The notes beneath the pieces are model-generated. The model was not told the DNA's origin. It saw only the letters and a program-made list of their open reading frames with translations, and ran no database searches. A stretch of 7,564 nt of DNA, taken from the NCBI GenBank assembly GCA_045616165.1, contig JAZLGF010000024.1, forward strand, positions 1-7,564, read 5' to 3'. Made by a program: the position numbers and the translations under genes. The DNA is from RGIG5612 sp045616165 (GTDB taxonomy: Bacteria > Bacillota > Clostridia > Lachnospirales > Lachnospiraceae). Below, piece after piece: positions 6,136 to 7,564 of the stretch (positions are counted from its first letter, which is position 1; each line of letters begins with the position of its first letter).

Positions 6136-6369
6136 TTACATATCCTTTTTCTTATACATTTCATAATAGCAAATACGGCAAAGACCAACAGTACGATTAA
6201 CGCTATGAGGACGACCGCACCTCTTACAATATAAATTAGTGCGAGTTCCACCAGAGATATCTTTCAGCTTGTCATCATCAAATTCATCAACTGTTAATTC
6301 TTTAGGTTTCCTGTTCAATGTTTCAACTTCTTCATTAATTATGTTTAATTCTTCTTGTGTTTTTGCCAT
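6136..6369 (-). CDS. Precursor peptide 3: double-glycine leader plus CX2C-X12-CX2C core
   Basis: The product has 77 residues. The leader is residues 1-41, acidic and helical in character, starting MAKTQEEL and ending KLKDISGG, which is the classic cut site for a C39 peptidase. The core is residues 42-77 (36 residues), basic, with cysteines at core positions 7, 10, 23 and 26 (CKRC and CRIC) and the segment YCKRCGRPHSVN. The two CXXC knuckles and their spacing resemble a zinc ribbon, but could also form two disulfides after export. The export genes downstream supply a matching peptidase/transporter, so this is most likely a secreted peptide of the bacteriocin-like class. No specific family is recognised. 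The leader is of a different type from those of peptides 1 and 2, while the PHS segment of the core is shared with peptide 1. It is the first precursor in the transcription order. Confidence 0.85.
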   Translation of the reverse strand: MAKTQEELNIINEEVETLNRKPKELTVDEFDDDKLKDISGGTRTNLYCKRCGRPHSVNRTVGLCRICYYEMYKKKDM

Positions 6370-6378
6370 AATTATCAT

Positions 6379-6384
6379 CCTCCT
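6379..6384 (-). promoter_or_regulatory. Ribosome binding site that fixes the start of precursor peptide 3
   Basis: A perfect AGGAGG lies 9 bases before the ATG at 6369. An in-frame ATG at 6378 directly abuts the AGGAGG and has no room for initiation, so 6369 is the chosen start. Confidence 0.8.
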
Positions 6385-6402
6385 ATTACTACAATGCTAT
6401 TT

Positions 6403-6429
6403 TTATTATCATATAATTGAAGATTTCAA
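6403..6429 (-). promoter_or_regulatory. Candidate promoter for the precursor/export operon
   Basis: On the minus strand TTGAAA (6429-6424) is followed after 15 bases by TAATAA (6408-6403), preceded by TG one base upstream, which gives an extended -10. It lies in the gap between the hydrolase stop and the first precursor gene. The -35 and -10 match the consensus only partly and the spacer is short, so transcription could also continue from the hydrolase gene. Confidence 0.33.
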
Positions 6430-6462
6430 TAGAGATTCGTGGTGAAGTATTATCACGAGAAT

Positions 6463-7564
6463 TTAGAATTGCCAGATTAATACGGTGTTCGGTTTTTCCC
6501 AAAACTTGACTGTTAATCTCTTTTGAGTACAATTAGCCGAAATTGATAAAGCTGTTGTCCAAACATACGAATTATCTCTTAAAGGCTTTTCGTTTCCTTT
6601 ATAGTATTCTTCCAGCATATCTTTGACTCCTGAATATTTGTAATAGTCAATTAACCCTTTTTGAAGTTCTTCAAAATTATCATCATCTGATGCCCAATAC
6701 AGACCACTTCTGCTTAAATATTCTTGATACAAAACAGCTTTTTCTTCATCACCTTCTAATCCCTGACCAGCTATAATTCTATCTGAAGCATCTTTATATC
6801 CTTTTACAAGTTTAGCCTCTTCAGTTGGGTTTTCGGAATAAATGTCAACATATTTGCCTTCTTCATTAACTGGGATTAAGTTTACATTATCGCTTCTCCA
6901 ATCAAGAGAAGGCTCACCATCCTTATTTAAGAACTGAACATGTCCGTGTGCATCTCTTTTTGCGTATTCAACATTGAGGATTTCATTTCTCCACATTATT
7001 TCTTTCATAATGTTTGCCATATCTTCTTCAGTCTGAATCTGGTCAATACGTTCTATGCCAAACTGAAGTCTTCCATAACCAGATTGTCCTTCAGAAAGAA
7101 CATTCCACTTTGGAGTGATATAATAGTTTCCCTGACCATGTTGGTATGGAAGATACATAACTTCATTACGGGCAATTTCTATTAAACCATATTCTCCGGT
7201 AGCATCTCCAATCATAAAACATAGGTTCCAACCGGATGCTTCTGATTTATCAAGCATGGTGAATACATCAATATAGTTACGAATATAATTTAAAGCCTCA
7301 TCAACAGTAGCACAGTTTGCAGCAACTACATATGGAAGTGATATGGTACAAATCCTGTTTGGTGAATCTGGATTTGTACCACTGCATATCATATATTCCT
7401 CATAAGCTCTCATATTATATTCGATATAGAGACCTTTTTCATTGAAGGAATCAGATGCAAGCAAAGGAAGAGCGTTATAATATTCTTCATCAATTTTACC
7501 TTTTTTAAGGAGCTCTTCGTATTTATCTCCTTCTAGAAAAAATTCGTCATAAGTAAAGTTTATC
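6463..7564 (-). CDS. Linear-amide C-N hydrolase (choloylglycine hydrolase/penicillin acylase-like), 5' end outside window
   Basis: The frame is open to the right edge, so the window holds the last 366 residues and the start is missing. An internal TTG at 7464 is not the start, because the frame continues upstream of it without a stop. Family signs, numbered from the first residue in the window: SFNEKGL at about 39-45, matching the conserved NEKGL-type segment of Ntn-hydrolases of this group; CATVDEAL at 84-91; GDATGEYGLIEI at about 119-130; and a GYGRLQF segment further on. Known members cut amide bonds of conjugated bile acids, penicillin V or other N-acyl compounds with an N-terminal cysteine. 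That cysteine would lie beyond the window, so activity cannot be judged. The C-terminus (LTVKFWE...) looks natural for the family. It ends in TAA, 93 bases before the first precursor start, on the same strand. A role in the peptide locus is possible but unproven; it may be an unrelated neighbour. The substrate cannot be told from the sequence. Confidence 0.72.
   Translation of the reverse strand, partial: INFTYDEFFLEGDKYEELLKKGKIDEEYYNALPLLASDSFNEKGLYIEYNMRAYEEYMICSGTNPDSPNRICTISLPYVVAANCATVDEALNYIRNYIDVFTMLDKSEASGWNLCFMIGDATGEYGLIEIARNEVMYLPYQHGQGNYYITPKWNVLSEGQSGYGRLQFGIERIDQIQTEEDMANIMKEIMWRNEILNVEYAKRDAHGHVQFLNKDGEPSLDWRSDNVNLIPVNEEGKYVDIYSENPTEEAKLVKGYKDASDRIIAGQGLEGDEEKAVLYQEYLSRSGLYWASDDDNFEELQKGLIDYYKYSGVKDMLEEYYKGNEKPLRDNSYVWTTALSISANCTQKRLTVKFWEKPNTVLIWQF

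Noticed and set aside
6370..6378. Upstream ATG at 6378 as start of precursor 3
   Set aside because: It touches the AGGAGG with no spacer. The ATG at 6369 has a 9-base spacer and gives a normal leader start.
6430..6462. TCGTG/CACGA inverted repeat after the hydrolase gene as a terminator
   Set aside because: The stem is only five bases with a 12-base loop and no T-run.
7462..7464. TTG at 7464 as start of the hydrolase
   Set aside because: The frame stays open with family-like sequence to the window edge, and no ribosome binding site precedes the TTG.
1..7564. CRISPR array, insertion sequence, tRNA or phage genes
   Set aside because: No regularly spaced repeats with spacers, transposase motifs, tRNA cloverleaf or phage proteins were seen.

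Overview
The window comes from an AT-rich, low-GC genome. Every protein-coding gene lies on the minus strand, most with a clear Shine-Dalgarno sequence (AGGAGG, AAAGGAG or GAGG). The gene families and this style of spacing point to a Firmicute, most likely an anaerobic clostridium of the Lachnospiraceae type. That taxonomic placement is inference from gene content and base composition.

In transcription order (right to left) the layout is as follows. (1) The C-terminal part of a linear-amide C-N hydrolase of the choloylglycine hydrolase/penicillin V acylase type runs off the right edge. (2) Three small precursor peptide genes follow. Each has a double-glycine leader and a basic core carrying two CXXC pairs spaced like a zinc ribbon. 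Two broken leader fragments and a 17-codon ORF with its own ribosome binding site lie among and just after them. (3) A short HlyD-like membrane-fusion protein comes next. (4) It is followed by an ABC transporter with an N-terminal C39 peptidase (PCAT) that should cut after GG. (5) The last gene is a second ABC transporter of the same length without the peptidase. The export genes are 11-12 bases apart, with ribosome binding sites that overlap or abut the preceding stop codon, and a hairpin terminator at about 501-524 follows the last gene. This is the export set of NHLP/NHLM-type peptide secretion loci: the C39 domain removes the leader while the ABC proteins and the HlyD-like protein carry the core out of the cell.

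The notable point is the cargo. No lanthionine synthetase, radical SAM enzyme, cyclodehydratase or immunity gene is visible here. The cores look like tiny secreted zinc ribbons or two-disulfide peptides rather than typical modified bacteriocins. Leaders and cores look shuffled: peptides 1 and 2 share a nearly identical leader but have different cores, while peptides 1 and 3 share a core motif (YCxxCxxPHSxxN) under different leaders.

The left 529 bases hold no intact gene. Reading leftward they contain the operon terminator, three 11-base-spaced repeats, a broken fragment resembling sigma-70 region 2, a GG-leader tail in another frame, a second terminator, and a strong TTGACA-17-TATTAT promoter with an A/T-rich upstream region. 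That promoter fires out of the left edge, possibly into an rRNA operon.
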